A DNA stretch of 64,000 nucleotides from Sarcocystis neurona (Eukaryota > Apicomplexa > Conoidasida > Eucoccidiorida > Sarcocystidae): positions 451,011 through 515,010 of the forward strand of contig KL647327.1 in the NCBI GenBank assembly GCA_000727475.1. Direction: 5' to 3'. Below the pieces are notes generated by a model that ran no database searches, was not told the DNA's origin, and saw only the letters and a list, made by a program, of their open reading frames with translations. The translations under genes and the position numbers were made by a program. Below are positions 23,166 through 36,338 of the stretch, in pieces (the stretch's first letter is position 1; the number at the start of each line of letters is the position of its first letter).

Positions 23166-26100
23166 CTGCTGCCGGAGTCAGTACGTGATGCACAGGGTGA
23201 GACGTCTTGCTGTCGGGAAAACGTCCCCCAGCTCCCTCTCTTTCTGGCGCTTCAACGAAAGTGAGTCCTACGGTGGGTGCATGGTGGAGAGAAACGAGAG
23301 AAGAACGGCAAAAGAGGAAATTGTGCAGTCGGCACAGAGGGAGAACTGAATGCCACGCGCTTCTCTTCTCGTATATCTCTCTATACGTATATACCTCTAT
23401 CTCTCTATACATACACATATACGTATGTGCGAACACATTACACAGAGGGACGAAAGGAAGACGAAGGCAACGGGGGTTGCTGCACGCTTCTGGTGACTCT
23501 GTCGAAAAACGGGTCCGCACTGCAGGCAGTCCGCGCCAGCTGTTCACCTGCTTTGGTCCACAGATTTACAGACGCGCTGCTGCAGAACACGGCGAGATAC
23601 AAAAGTGTACATGTACGCGTCGTGCGTCAAGAGGAAAGCCGCAAACGGCAGCCAAGGGAGGCTCGTGGATTGAATCTCGAGGCGGGGATGGAGGCTGCGG
23701 AGAAGACGACGACGACGAGAGAGGACGAGGAGACGGGAAGCAGAAAGAGCCACAAAAAAGGGAGAGACGCGACGTCCAGAAAATTGAAGGAAAGGGAGAC
23801 ACACAGCGTGTGTCTCGTCACGAGGACATACAAGAAGGCAAAAATGACCACGAAAGTGAAGAAGAGAGGAGGCGGAGAAGACTGCCACCAATGCAAAACG
23901 GAAAGATGTGAGGGAAGTGGAGAAGAAAAGTGGCCCGGAGGCCAGTGGGGAAGAAACGGAGAAGAGGACAAGCAAGACAGACACGAAACGAAGAGAAAAC
24001 GAGAAAGGTGAAGTATTCCCAGTAGAAGAGGAGGAGGCGCCCGGAGAGCGGGACGGGCAAAGCAGCCGACGAGAGAGCAGCAGGCGGAGGAAAACGAACA
24101 GCTGCTGCAGGACCGAAGCAAAGAGCAGCCCCCGCCCCCTTTTCCCCAAGAAAAACAGAGCAGCCCGGCAGACTTTCGCGGGAGAGTGGCCCTCTTCGCC
24201 GCCGCGGCGGCCCTCGCTCGGCAGTGCGAGCAGGACGCAGAGCAGTCGAGAGCAGCACCCACACACAACGCCCCCCTTCCCCGCGCCAGAAGGAGGACTG
24301 ACGGAGGCGGCACGCGACGCGTCGAAGAGACCGACCCCACACGACTGCCGCAACGATATGTCCCTCTGCAGAGCTGCCTCCGCTATTCCCTACACGCTTA
24401 AATACACACACACACGTTCCTCTACACACACATATATATATGGATGAACGACCAGTCCCCAGACACCTATCAACTACATGCGTACATATAAACGGATGTA
24501 TATCCTGGATACACCTGGGCAGGCAGACAGACGCTGAGATGGACGGGAGTCACGCAGGCGCCGAGACGCAGAGGTGAACAGCAACAGCAGCGCCGCTTGG
24601 TGGACAGCCGTACACAACACAGACGCACTTCTCTCTCTATTTCTCCCCAGTCCGCAGCCTTGCGAAGTCCCTGGCGTGGTCGTACGCGCCTGACGCAGAC
24701 GACACGTGTGAGGCAACCGAAGACGCGGTCGCACGCACGCAGCAGCTGTACGGCTGGAGGCAGCCACATGCGCGCGCCGGCAGCCCCGGGCACCACACGG
24801 CGGGTCACGGGTCGCGCTTCCCTCGCTGAGCTTGTGTGCCTCGACGTCAAACAGCAGTATAGACTCCTTGGAGACATACACACATGTATATACATATGTA
24901 CACACGTAGGTAAGTTGTCGAGACATATACATGCGTACGGTGAAGAGAGGGCTACATACATACATATGTACGTATGTACTTGCGCCTGTGAGCTAAACAT
25001 ACATGTGTGGATACGAGTAGAGAAAGCTAGGTTGAGAGAGGGCCTCCTACTGTTTACACAGAAGTGCACACACGTATATACACAGGTCGCGAGCGACACA
25101 CAGACAGAAGGGAACACGAGAGAAAGAGACACCCCGCATGCAGTCGTATCCGCCAGCAGACTGAGCCACAGCGGCCTCCACACGCGTCGCTCGGGCTGCA
25201 GAAAGCCCTCTCTTCCGTCGCAGCGTCCCTCTCCTCCGACGTCGGCCTGTGCAGACGTCGACGTCTCGCGGTGTACGTACCAAGGGATAGCTAGCTATTC
25301 GCGTCTACAGCTCAACGCCGGGATCGAATGTGTACGCATGTGCGCCCACAGATAGCTACACGTGACAACGTCTACCGAGATTTGTACACAGAGAGACACA
25401 CACAGGAGCCTGTTCACAGCGGTCGGCATGTGCGTCCCTCCCCAAGACGCCATCTGGTGTTCCGCTGCGTGGTATATGCACGTGCATGCCGCAGGTGCAT
25501 GCTGCCTCATAAAAGTTTTGCGTTCTGAGGCTCGAAGAAGGCGCGCCGCCGTCGGAGCGCGGCGGGAGAGCAGCAGGGCAGAGCGGGAGAGAGAGAGCGT
25601 GTGTAGAGACGGGTGGGCAGGGGGCTGGGACGTCGTTCTGCGCAGCAGAGGACCCGCCCAAAACGCGGTGGTGGACGTGAGGCTTACGTACGCCGCTGTG
25701 TGGGCGGCGTCTTGGGGGGCGGGGAGGAAGAAGCGGAGGCGCACAGAGAGGGAGAAGAAGTACACGCAAGAACAATCTGCCAAGTGCGCTGCCGCTTCCA
25801 GACGACGAAAAATAGTAGGAGAACCCCGTCGTCTTGACCCGCGCCTTACACCAGGCGCCGCCGTAAGGGCCAAATCGGCTGCGGTGCACCCAGCGTAGCC
25901 CGCGCCTGCGCACCCACGCGCGGGTATGCGACGGGGAGAGCGGAACAGAGAGCAAGAGAGAGGTGAGGAAAAGAGGAGCCGGGAGCCGGGTCGAGACACA
26001 GAGGCGGTCTCTCTTTTTTCAACGGAGTGAAGAGACTGCTGGCGCCCGGGGCGGCAGACGTGCCCAGACCTGGACGGACGACCTTACGTATACGGTCCGG

Positions 26101-29100
26101 AGAGAGACATACTGGCCTGTGGATCGCAGAAGAAAGCAAGCGGCACAGATCCGCCTGGGACTTAACACGCACACGAGGAAACGCGTGGGCGCAGGGCCAC
26201 TGGCCTGGTGATACGAGGCCGCAGAGAAGCACGCCGGTGTCCACCGGAAGAGACGGAGCCGCGAGGACGACGTGTGAAGACGCAGAGACACGCACAGAGA
26301 TCGACAGGTGCACATACACACGCACGTGTGTGGACAGAAGAGAAGGACGAGCCCCGCGCCATCACAAGGAAAAGAAGAGGCTGCGTGCGTCTGCTTGGTG
26401 GGTTACTATATCTGCGGCGGCGCTACTCCTGCGTCTGTGGAGTGTGCGGGCGGGCCAGCACGTGACAGTTTTTCCGCGCGGTCCACGGGGAGGGAGGATC
26501 TACGGCCGCAGGTCGCAATCTCACACACTTCGACAGGCGGGCAGACGAGGAGGAAAAGGAAGAAGCCGCCGCTCGTGACAGCTGGTGAAGGCGCAGGTGT
26601 GTTTTCCGCGGTCTGCTGCTGGTGCGGTGGACAGACGCCGCCCAACGCCGAGCGCACCGTGTTGACGCCTGCGCCGCTGTGGCCAAGGCAGGAAGCACAC
26701 GCGAGCGACGGCGTATTTTTCTATAAAGAGGCGGGCCTGCCAAAACTGCTGCTGCACTGTGTCGTCTCTCTTCGTGAGCGTATGCTTGCGTGTGTGTGAA
26801 GGAGACGGAAAATTCGCGGTCCGCGCCAGCACTGAAGAGGGTCGCACGCCACTGCTGGGCGACAGAAGGAGGAGAGGAAGACGCGCGTAAACGGCCAGCA
26901 GCTGGGGACGACGACGGGTCTCACATGCTAAGCCTCGATTGAACGACACAACACGAGTGCCGTTCCTGTCCGCAGAAGAAGTGGTGGAGCTTCGGCGATC
27001 GATATACGCTGCCCAGGCGGGTCCTGGACGTACGTGTGCAGACGCAGATATTGAGAGGGGACACTACAGTCGGCACTGATAGACACACCAGCTTTATGTG
27101 CAAAGATATGGAAGCTAGAGAGTCGAAAGAAGCACGTAACGGTGTGTGTGCTTGTGCCGCTGGCAGGCGGAAAGGAATTTTGCCGGTTATCCGCTTCTTC
27201 CCAGGAGGAGGTCTGCCGGGCCCGCTGCCGCGCGGCACGCAGTGGCAGCCCAGTGCAGAAGAAGCAGGAGGACTCCGCCGCCGCAAAGAAAATGTCAGCA
27301 ACGACAGAACGGGAGACGTTTTCCATGCGTGTGGTCCTGGGAAGGGGAAGCTGAGGCCAACGCAAAGCCAAACACAACAGAGCCCTGGTCAGAGAGACAC
27401 ACATGCAGAGAGCCAGTAGGAAGTGTGGGGAGGCCGCAACGTACAGGGGACGCACGAGCAAGCAGCAGACGCAGCTCTTCCCAGCGCAGAGGAACAGCGA
27501 AGAAAGAAGATACTTGTTGACGCGGCAGCTACCACGTGTGGAGTTGTGGAAGCAGAAGAAGAGGTCGCCAACGGCAGAAGGCGGTACATGCACCACGCAC
27601 ACAGGGAAGGCAACCGAAAGGTAGAAATCCGCGCGCGCGCGCACCCCTGCGGGTCCAGCAGGGCTGCTGCTGACGAACATGAAATGCTTGTGAACGAGAA
27701 GCCGATGCGAAGAGAACGGCAACAGCAACGTGAGGGGAACAGCCGCTGGGGTAGGGGGGGGACGGCGGCGCTCGCTACCAAGCAGAAACAGCAGCGGTAG
27801 ACTCTACGCACGAGGTACACCAGCAGGAGGCAAGAAACGGGTAGCAGTCGTCGCGGTAGCAGCAGGAGCAGGAGGGATATACTAATGTGGGCCAGCTGCT
27901 GCCCTGCGGCTTCGCTAGGTGGTGACGCAAAACATCTGCTGGTGACGCTGCAAAGGTGAGAGGAGGCTGCGTCTTCGAGAGCAGGTCTGCGTGTGTTCAG
28001 CAAAGGAAACCAGCAAAAGTCAAGAAGGAAGGCGTGGTGCAGCAGCACGGCACAGCAACACATAGAGGAGGTGATGCTGCCAAGCCTAAGAGACTGCAGT
28101 AGCTGCAGGTCGTGTGCAGGGAGGGAAGAACTGGAGAGCAGCGAAAAGGCGGGGGGCTGAAGAAACAGCAAGACTTCGCCGGAATTGACACCACCGGTTT
28201 CCTCGTTTGCCTATATGAAGGATTTATGCGCAGGCCGTTTCTCTTCGCCTTTTGCAAAGGCTGGCTGCCGTCGCTGCAGGTCCTCCTGTGGCACCTGGTG
28301 TTGTCAACGCCGGAGCGATAGCTGCTGTGCTCTTCTGCCTGCTGCTACTGCTGCTGCAGCTGCAGCTCTCATGAAGGGGGGGCGCCGCGGCGCGACACAA
28401 GTCTCGGAGTTGCGCGCGCTCACGGCCGCGTGTCGAAAATGGGGGGAATGGCAACTGTCAGGAAGAAACAGAAAAATGAGCAATTCGTTGCATGCATGGT
28501 GCTGGTTCCGCTTTCCAAGAAGTGAAAGAAGCACACGGACGATTTTGCTTGCCGTATACGGTGGGACGACGACAATTTCCAGTTCACACAGGAAAGGCAA
28601 CAGGCCCGCACCGCTTCTGGCTGCTGCAGCTATCACTACTGCAGCTGCAGCTCCTCCTCCTCCTCATGCTGGTGTGCTGCTGCTGGTGGGGCATTCCTGC
28701 CTGCCTGTGATGGATGATGATGCTGTGCTGCTGCTAGTGCTACGACGACCCGAACAACAACGGAAGCGCCGGAGGCGAAGCTGCAGTCCTCCGGCGGCTG
28801 GGGCAGAAGAAGTTCACACTCCTGCTGCCTCCACTATGACTGCCGGACATGCCCTGCTCGTGCCGCTGCTGCTGCACCTTTTTTCGTACACTTCCCTCGC
28901 TGCTACACGTTTCGGTCTCGTGCTGCTTCGAGGCGCCCAAGTGGGGGGCTTTTGAGGAACGCCGGCACCTCCGGCACTAGCTTCTGTGAGGGAACTTCGC
29001 ACTGCAGCATCAGCAGACTGTTTCACCGGATGTGCTACACATACGCGTGACCGCTAAACACAAGGGAGAAGCGGGGCTGGCGGTGGGGCCTTGCGGCGGT

Positions 29101-29500
29101 GCAAAAATGCCGCCCTGCACCGAGCAGCAGGTGGCATTTCTTCGACAGCCGGTGGCGCGCTGTACGCAGCCGATCTGCACGTGCTGGAGGTACTGCTGCA
29201 GTTGCTGCCGCTGTGTTGCAATTGCATTTCCTGTCCTGAGACTGAAAGCAGCGCGTGCAGCACCAGAGCGAACGAATTCTTGACAGAACGAGGCTCCCGG
29301 TGCAGCATGGAGTTATGGGACACATTGACCTGCGCGTCAACATAGGTTAGGGACGTCAGCGACACAAGCACGATGTATCGTTTGGGCAGCAGCCGCGGCA
29401 GCGCAACAGTAGCTGCAGCAGTGGAGTGGAGCGGCAGCAGAAGTCGCGTTTCGTAGGAGCATCCCCAGGAGAGTTGGATATGGAGCGCTCTACAGCAGGA
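23166..29500. other. No confidently supported gene
   Basis: The plus strand is strongly purine-rich at 23650-24060 (AAGA/GGAG), giving long Lys/Glu/Arg frames that are probably compositional. A plus frame ending with TAA at about 24402 has a fairly natural Gln/Glu-rich composition and may be an exon, but it lacks a clear splice context. At 24880-25080 there are degenerate TACATA repeats. Frames on both strands at 27140-27800 and 28185-28955 are also open; one (ATG about 28838) begins with a signal-like hydrophobic stretch but ends after about 39 codons. I see no family match in any of them. Confidence 0.4.
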
Positions 29501-29803
29501 GCACGACGGGGGCGGATCTCAGAACGGACAATCCAGCAGCACACCAGATGAAATAAGTACCACGGAAAACAGCAGCGACTGTAGCAACATCAGCTACAGC
29601 AGAATGAATACCCCGACAGCAAGCATAGCGAAAAGGCCACACGCGCCAGCAGACGCGGAGCAGTAGCAACTGTTTTGTTCGGCTGCATAGCTCAACAAGA
29701 CGAGTCGTAGAGTGCGTTGCCACAGTTCTTCTGTGTAGCGGCACCTCAACACAGGGAGACTCTGTAGCGCAGGTTAGGACGGAACGCAGAGGCACTCCTT
29801 GCA

Positions 29804-29977
29804 GGGAAGCAGTTCCAAAATAGCGAACAAAAGGCTGTCCTGCTTTCTACTTGAAACCATTCTTTAGTTCCAGGAAGCAACACAGCCGCAAGGAAGCAGT
29901 TTGAAAAGAGGAAACACAAGGCTGTCGTGATCTCTACACGAAATCCTGCGGGTGTTTGAGTAACCAATGTACGCCAG
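29804..29977. repeat. Imperfect 87-bp tandem duplication
   Basis: Two units start at about 29804 and 29891, sharing GGAAGCAGTT, then AGGCTGTC and CTACTTGAAA / CTACACGAAA. Similarity is partial but colinear. Read on the minus strand it gives a repeated FCxLFxNCF-like peptide in the weak 151-codon frame. Confidence 0.65.
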
Positions 29978-32108
29978 AATGGGTCGCTCCTTCTGCACCG
30001 GTACGTCAACAGCTGCTGTTGTGGCGCCGAATGCGGCCAGAACAAAGCAGCGGCGCTGCTGTAAAGGGTGCTGCTGGTGTGAATGTGAGACCAGTAACCA
30101 GGTGTTCCCCGGCGCATCCGTGCCAGTCGCTGGAGATGATGCTTCGGCTGGTGCTCCTTTTCACCTTCCGATGCGGCCCTTGTACAGTGAAAATTCCCCA
30201 TAGCAGTTGCTGATCGCAGAACAACTGCGAAACCTCACCTGCATCTTCTGTTCCTCCTTGATGCAGTAGGACCCCGCGGTTCTGGGCGACGCAGATCTGC
30301 GGGCAGTTCTTCTTCCACTCTCTTGTTCTTCGTGTACGAAGCGTGCCGCGTCGTAGCAGAGTTACTGCAGTTACTGCTTTGGCGTTGAAAGCGCTGCTCC
30401 CTTTTATTTTTGTGCTAGTTCCATCGTCGCTGCTACTCCCTCTTCGCTTACCCTGTTACTGGTGCACGGGGCTGCCACTGCTCCGCGCAGTGCGGCTGAT
30501 TCACTTTGTGCCCCTGGTGTCATCGCCACCTGCTGACGATGCCAGGATTTTGTGCGCCCATTACAACTGCGCCCAACGCCACTGCTGCTGTTCATATTAT
30601 TGCTACAACTCTTCAGCCTGACCCTACGGTGCTAGTGCTGCTGCTTCGCGTATTGGTTCTGCTGCTGTTACTACTCTTGCGAAAGTTCTTTTCTTCCGCT
30701 GAGGGGGTTCCTTTTAGTGGTTCTGTTGGTGTGACTACTCTTGCGATGCTCATTCCTTCCGCCATCAGTGGCCGGCGTCTTGCTGTTCCGTACCACAGCT
30801 ACAACCGCTCCATAGTTACCGCAGCCGCCGCAGTCTTCTGACCGTTATCTGCTGCTGCAACCTTGTAAACCGCAATCCTCGACTGTATTCAGCCTTGCTG
30901 CTGCCTTTGAGTTTTCGACGGCTTGTGTAGTAGTGTTCCATGGTTGGTCAGGAGTTCTGGACTTTGTGACAATGAGACTGCAGACACATAAATTTTACGG
31001 AAGCAGAGGCATACGATTTTACGTGCACCATGCACAACGATAGAGTGAAGGTTTCTGTACCCGAGAGGTATCCCGGACCGCTACCAGCGCCTGTAATCTT
31101 GAAGAGCACGCCTGACTACTTACGACCGCACGAGTTTTGTCTGAGATGTGCGCGTAGGACTATGAACACCAGCGAGTACGTGTGCACGTCTCCATTTGTG
31201 CACAGGTAAATGGAGTGATGAGGAGAGTTTTACGTGACACACGGCCAAGGTATAATGCACACTCGAAATCCCTCATCTTCCACCGCGTGCGTGCCCGCTT
31301 GCACGAACATCCATACGTGCATGCAGGTATGCGTACGCACTTAGAAATAGAGATAAACTTGCCCGCAAAAGCCTATACACTACCGAATCTGTATCTCTTC
31401 AAGACACTTGTACAAGTACCCAAGTGTGAAGCTCTTCACAGCTACACACTACCGCATACAGAAATGTGAATGGCTGCTTTCCAATTTTTCGGGCGCGACG
31501 ATGTACGTGTGTGGCAGAAGGAATCTAGGTGGAACCCACATGCGCTACTTGCATAAACAGAAACGTGTGCATTTATGTGTGTATGTGCAGTTGCATACAT
31601 ACGTTCGTTCACTCTGCAGCTATTAACCGTAAATGCCTTCCTGCGGAAAAGAAAGCTGCTCTTCCCACGTCCAGATTACGAATGTGAGCATGTAAATCTC
31701 GCCCGACAAACTGAAAAGCCTTCGTCCGCAACGATGTTGCTAGTACTGAGTGCAGTATAAGTGCACGTTTTGACAGCGTCACATCTGGGTTAGCGTGTTC
31801 GCACTATTTAGGCCGTAAGTGATATTATATTAACCTGCCTACTTTTTGCACTGCGCAGCACCACCCCATTCTGGAGGACGCGTAACACAACGGCGATTTG
31901 TCCAGAAAGTAGAGTCCGGTTTCCGTGTAGTCTCAAGGCTGAACTCGGACGCGGCTCCAGTAAGTAATCTGTCCTGTTCACCACGCGGCGTCAAGCCGGG
32001 GAGCGCGACTGGTCGGTGGTGTCAGCAATGGGTAACAGCCCAAGTAAGTTCCACCTCAGCGTACACTTGCGCGCATCAGTATCTAAGTATACATACGCTA
32101 GTTAAGGT

Positions 32109-32252
32109 ACCTGTAACCATAGTACGAGAGAAATTCCTTGTTCAGTTTTACCGAAACAACGCCTGTGTATTACTTTACCTGTATCCGTAGTACGATAAAA
32201 ATGCCTTGTTCAGTTTTACGGAAACAACGCCTGTGTACTACTTTGCCTGTGG
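32109..32252. repeat. 68-bp tandem duplication
   Basis: Units start at 32109 and 32177. Both share ACCTGTA, AGTACGA, CCTTGTTCAGTTTTAC and GAAACAACGCCTGTGTA, with scattered substitutions and small indels; a third unit is only begun. It lies in gene-free DNA. Confidence 0.85.
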
Positions 32253-34631
32253 AGTTCACGGTGCTGATAGACCAACTTCTACGCACATAGGGTAGTTCGC
32301 ATCACTGGCCCTTGCCTTGAGCCGCCAGTCCGCCCGTATACATGTGGGCGCCGTCACAAATGTCCGGGCGAACAATTGTTCCGAAGAGTTTTACACACAC
32401 TTACGCCGACACAACCGTGAGCGTAGTTGAGTAGAACTTGTGCGTTCCCATTCATTCGGGAATTTCGCACCTTCAGCATACTGAAGGTGAATTGCAGACG
32501 CCGAATACTCGACAACCGAAACAGGAAAATTAAAGTACATCACCTAGACCGGAACCGATGGCTCTTGGATGGAAGGAGGTGAGGAAAGATTTCGATCGAC
32601 GTACGCGACAAATCAGTGGGATGGCTCCGCATGTTACAACAGAACGCTCCGTGTACTTGGAGAAGAGGGGGACACAGCGGCTCACATCATGCACTGTATT
32701 CTTAAGCGACACAAATAACTAAGGTCGAGTGAGAATGCAGTGGAAGGGTGTAGCACATACGCAGATTCGAAACGGACACGCACCTGTATGAAGGTGCCGT
32801 TCACGACGAGGGTAAACAGTCGACGTGTGAGCGTACAGATATCAGTTAACGATAGCGACATCAACAAACCACGAAGGAGATGCGTAACTGGAGTGGCACA
32901 CCATACACCAGCTCGGTTACAGCGTTCCGTTTGGATGGGGTGCTCCTGGAGCTCCTTAGTTACGATGCTTGAGGCCTTCGCCCCGGTCCCTTCAATCTTT
33001 CACATACCTCAACTTATACAGATGGGATAGTTGATCTAGTATGTCGCGGAACGCCATAACTGTTTACCTCACCTTGCTATGGAGTTTCTGGTTAGTGCAC
33101 GTGTAATAACTGTAGGTGGGAAGTTTCTAGCAGGTTACCTACTCTTGGATACGCATCAGGCGTACGCCCGTGTACCAGTTGCGTCCGTTTCCAGCCAAGG
33201 AGAGAGAACACCGACACCGAAGCCCATGTGTAGCCACAGCTACACCACTAGGGGCCCCGCTACCAACGTGAGCGCTCATGGCTGATTCAGCAAGAGCATT
33301 TTCTAGTCGTTCTTTCAACAGCAGCCTTGGCAGATGGACACCAACACTGTTGAGCTGCAAAAACACAGTGTTCTATTCAGGATGTCCTGCGGATGTACTA
33401 ACGTGGTCCGTGTCTCCACAGGTTCTTCCTACAAAACCCCTTCACACCAATGTGGCGACAACGCGGCGTGCAGCACACGCACGTTAAGGTGATTTGGTAC
33501 TACGCACTACAATTTTTTACTTTTTTAGGACTCGTGAGGGACACGACAACTTAGGTCTGCAGCGCTCCGCATTTTCGTGCCCCCATGAAGCTAGATTTTG
33601 TCATCGGACTCGGCTAGCAATTAGATAGGGTCCTGAGTTACAAAGGACCTTGAGGGAGAATTCACGGAAGTCGCCGGAATGTTAAGGAAACAATTTGGTA
33701 AAAACAGGTCAAGGTTCTTTTCGGGGAATACTCGCCGACTGAGCTGCTTGAACTGCTTCTTCTCCTCTTACCATTGAGACGTCTTCCAAAAAAAAGACTC
33801 ATCGCGCTAAAGAGGAAGAGTACACTTGTTACCGTACACGTGCTCGGGGCTGCTGAAAATCGCCAGGTGCCACTGTACAAGACACGACTGCCAACAAGCG
33901 ATGCCCACCTTGAACCCGTGAAAGCACTCTATCCTGAGAGCACTTCTACGCACGACTAAAGGACGACTACCTCTTCTTCTGCAAGATGTACAACGTTTTT
34001 CTCGGTCTTGTCACAGCGGCCCTCGACTACTCAAGTTCTCTAGGAAATCGAGTATCCTCTAACACGTGCACTCGTCTTTTCTGTGTCCCACAAAGTGGTG
34101 GACAGCCATCATTCATTGTTACGCCTACCTCAGTGCACGCTTTCCAGTGGACCCCTGCTACGCTACAGAATCTCGTTGATTACTGTAAAATAAAGTCCCA
34201 CTGTTAAGAAGACGGTTTATGAGGCGTGAGAGGTAAGTTGCACACTTGATGTTTTATGCATTTTCGCTTCTAGCGTCTAAGTTGCCGCACCAGACTTTCG
34301 AAGCATTCATCGAAGACCTTCAGTTTCGGTGTCATCGCTCAAGAAATACCGATATACCTGCTAATACAACAGACGCTCTGCTGAATATATTTCCTGTGTC
34401 TGCTGAACAAGGCTTCCCAAAGCGCATACAGTTCTGCCGCCTCTGCAACTGCTGGACGGTAAACCTCTGTTTTCCGCAGGAGCGGCAAACGGCATTCTTC
34501 GCTCTTTGCACCCCATGCGAAACCGTTGTCTTTCCAACGTGGCCGGGCGCACGTGGAGTAACACTTTTTTCCGAGCTAAAAAAGCCTTACTTCCTGTTTG
34601 GGAAGAACACGTGAATCCGGCAGGGCTGCTG

Positions 34632-36338
34632 TCAAGTGTCATCATTGGACTCGTTAGCCGACGGTCGGGCTCGACCAGTCACAGTAGGTAACGTACCAGC
34701 ACCGTCTCCGTCAAAGTCGCCTCGGGAGGAAGACGTGCGTCTCCAGCGCACCACCTTCTGCACAAAGCCCCTTAGTTTGGTCCCTTCCTTTTTCCCTTCA
34801 TCGTATTTCTCCTTGAACCAGCCCACCTTGGTCAAAAACGTGTTTTTCCTACTGTCTACTGCTTTTGACTCCTCTGCAGCGGGAACGCCATTCCACACAC
34901 AGGCACGTATAGCGTTCTCCGTGTGGCGGTGCACGTAGAGGAGACTAAGGCTCACCTGCTGCAGAGCAATATACAAACTTTCCGGCGTGTGAGCGCGTAT
35001 GACCTCACGTACGAATGGCATCGTTGTCAAACATTCCCCTGGTGCCACAACCATTGGCGTGCCAAGAAGAACCTCCAGCAGCCGCATAGTATCGTTGAGG
35101 AAATCGACGGTGCTCTCCTCTTCGCGTTCGATGTTATTCATCTCAATGGTCTTCGCCATATTATCACACAAGTCACGAGCCTTCGAAAGAGATGCCTGAA
35201 ATTGTCTTCTCGGTGCTGGCAACTCGTTTGGTCCACCTGTTGTTTCTAGAAGTGATGCTAAAAAACATCCTCGTTTTACCGTAAGAGCCGCCAGTTCGGA
35301 CACCAGTTGCAAGAGTTTTTGAACTGAGTTACAACTTCCCAATCCTAGAGTACGCCGCAGCTCGGAAGGAAGTGATTTCATCAGGAAAGGCGACCAATCT
35401 ATTACGCTGCTCACATGCCTGTTATGCCCCTTAACGGAATCGGCTGGGCTTCTGTGCACGATCGTCTCTTCTTGGTCATCCTTGTCGCCCCCTTGTGTTC
35501 TCGGTGTCTCTTGCTGTCGCGCTTGCTGATAAACCACTTCGGGAGCATATGGCTGTAGTAGAGCATGGCTCGTAGCCACCATTGCAACAGGAGGGACGAC
35601 AGCTTTGCTGACCACTCTCGTCTCCGCCTGAACAGGTTGATTTATACCCATGCGAAAAAGCCTCTGTTTTTCGGGCTCGTCATAAGCCTCTTGCTCACCG
35701 GGATGCACGAGCCAATGCCCTGGCGGACGGTGCTGCATTTGCGTTGTATGTGGTCGCACGGGATGATGAAAGGTGGAGACGGATGTTGACGACCGGGGAC
35801 CTACGACACTTTCTTCTTCTTCTTCCTCTTCTTCTTCGCTTTCTTCTTCATCCTCTATCTCTGCGAGACTGTGGCGGGATGTATCGCTGGTCATTGCCTT
35901 CTCCGACTGAACAAACTGTTTCGACCACTCCCACGAAGATCTATTCCTTTCACGTTTGCTGTGGGTTTCGTCCGGATCCACGATCCACTGCACCTGCGCC
36001 GAGTGATGCAGCGATGCGGTTTGCTCCAACTGCTTTAGCGGACGGTGGCCAGACATAGAACTAGGTCTCTGCGACAGTGGTCCTGCGGCGCCTTTTTCTC
36101 CTTTTTTGCCTGCCTTTGCTACCGGAGGCTGAGTTGCTGCTGGGCTCGATAAGGACGCAGTCAAAGGGGACGGTTTGCGGATTCCTGCTGACGATGGACT
36201 TGTAGCGCGACATGTAACATTCCACTCACATCCTTCGGAACTACAACGAGGTCTGGCGGCGCCGCATCTTCCCCACTGGTGCGGAAACAACAGCAGGATG
36301 CAGACCGTGGTGGAAAAGGTGATCCGCCTCGTAGCCAT
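34632..36338 (-). CDS. Secreted protein, family A paralogue 1, intronless
   Basis: Single open frame of 568 codons plus stop TGA. An upstream ATG at 36432-36434 would add 32 residues, but the ATG at 36336-36338 has a good context (ACAATGG) and directly precedes a signal peptide (MATRRITFSTTVCILLLF), so I prefer it. After the signal come a low-complexity Ser/Pro/Gln region, a run of acidic residues (about residues 170-190, mostly Glu), and a helical C-terminal domain of about 230 residues beginning near LPSELRRTLG. That domain has few cysteines and no transmembrane helix, and ends in a basic tail containing VVRWRR. It shows colinear similarity to the product of 38877-40004. Entry to the secretory pathway is predicted from the signal; final location (host cell, parasitophorous vacuole, surface) is unknown. 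Unlike its CAG-rich neighbours it has no triplet-repeat tracts. No known family recognised. Confidence 0.75.
   Translation of the reverse strand: MATRRITFSTTVCILLLFPHQWGRCGAARPRCSSEGCEWNVTCRATSPSSAGIRKPSPLTASLSSPAATQPPVAKAGKKGEKGAAGPLSQRPSSMSGHRPLKQLEQTASLHHSAQVQWIVDPDETHSKRERNRSSWEWSKQFVQSEKAMTSDTSRHSLAEIEDEEESEEEEEEEEESVVGPRSSTSVSTFHHPVRPHTTQMQHRPPGHWLVHPGEQEAYDEPEKQRLFRMGINQPVQAETRVVSKAVVPPVAMVATSHALLQPYAPEVVYQQARQQETPRTQGGDKDDQEETIVHRSPADSVKGHNRHVSSVIDWSPFLMKSLPSELRRTLGLGSCNSVQKLLQLVSELAALTVKRGCFLASLLETTGGPNELPAPRRQFQASLSKARDLCDNMAKTIEMNNIEREEESTVDFLNDTMRLLEVLLGTPMVVAPGECLTTMPFVREVIRAHTPESLYIALQQVSLSLLYVHRHTENAIRACVWNGVPAAEESKAVDSRKNTFLTKVGWFKEKYDEGKKEGTKLRGFVQKVVRWRRTSSSRGDFDGDGAGTLPTVTGRARPSANESNDDT

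Larger units (their letters stand above)
29501..34631. other. CAG-poor, gene-sparse island (left part)
   Basis: CAG/CTG tracts fade after about 30.8 kb and base composition becomes even. Frames are short on both strands. A 151-codon minus frame (ATG at 30199-30201, beginning MGNFHC, a possible N-myristoylation start) is the only one of note, and it runs through an imperfect duplication, so I do not call it a gene. Local duplications at 29804-29977 and 32109-32252 are listed separately. No retroelement protein is recognisable. Confidence 0.55.

Noticed and set aside
23650..24060. Lys/Glu-rich plus-strand protein
   Set aside because: The purine-rich tract gives similar charged frames in all phases. 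No splice or start evidence singles one out.
29746..30201. 151-codon minus frame beginning MGNFHC
   Set aside because: The possible myristoylation start is suggestive, but the frame passes through an 87-bp duplication, has no family match, and the opposite strand is also open.
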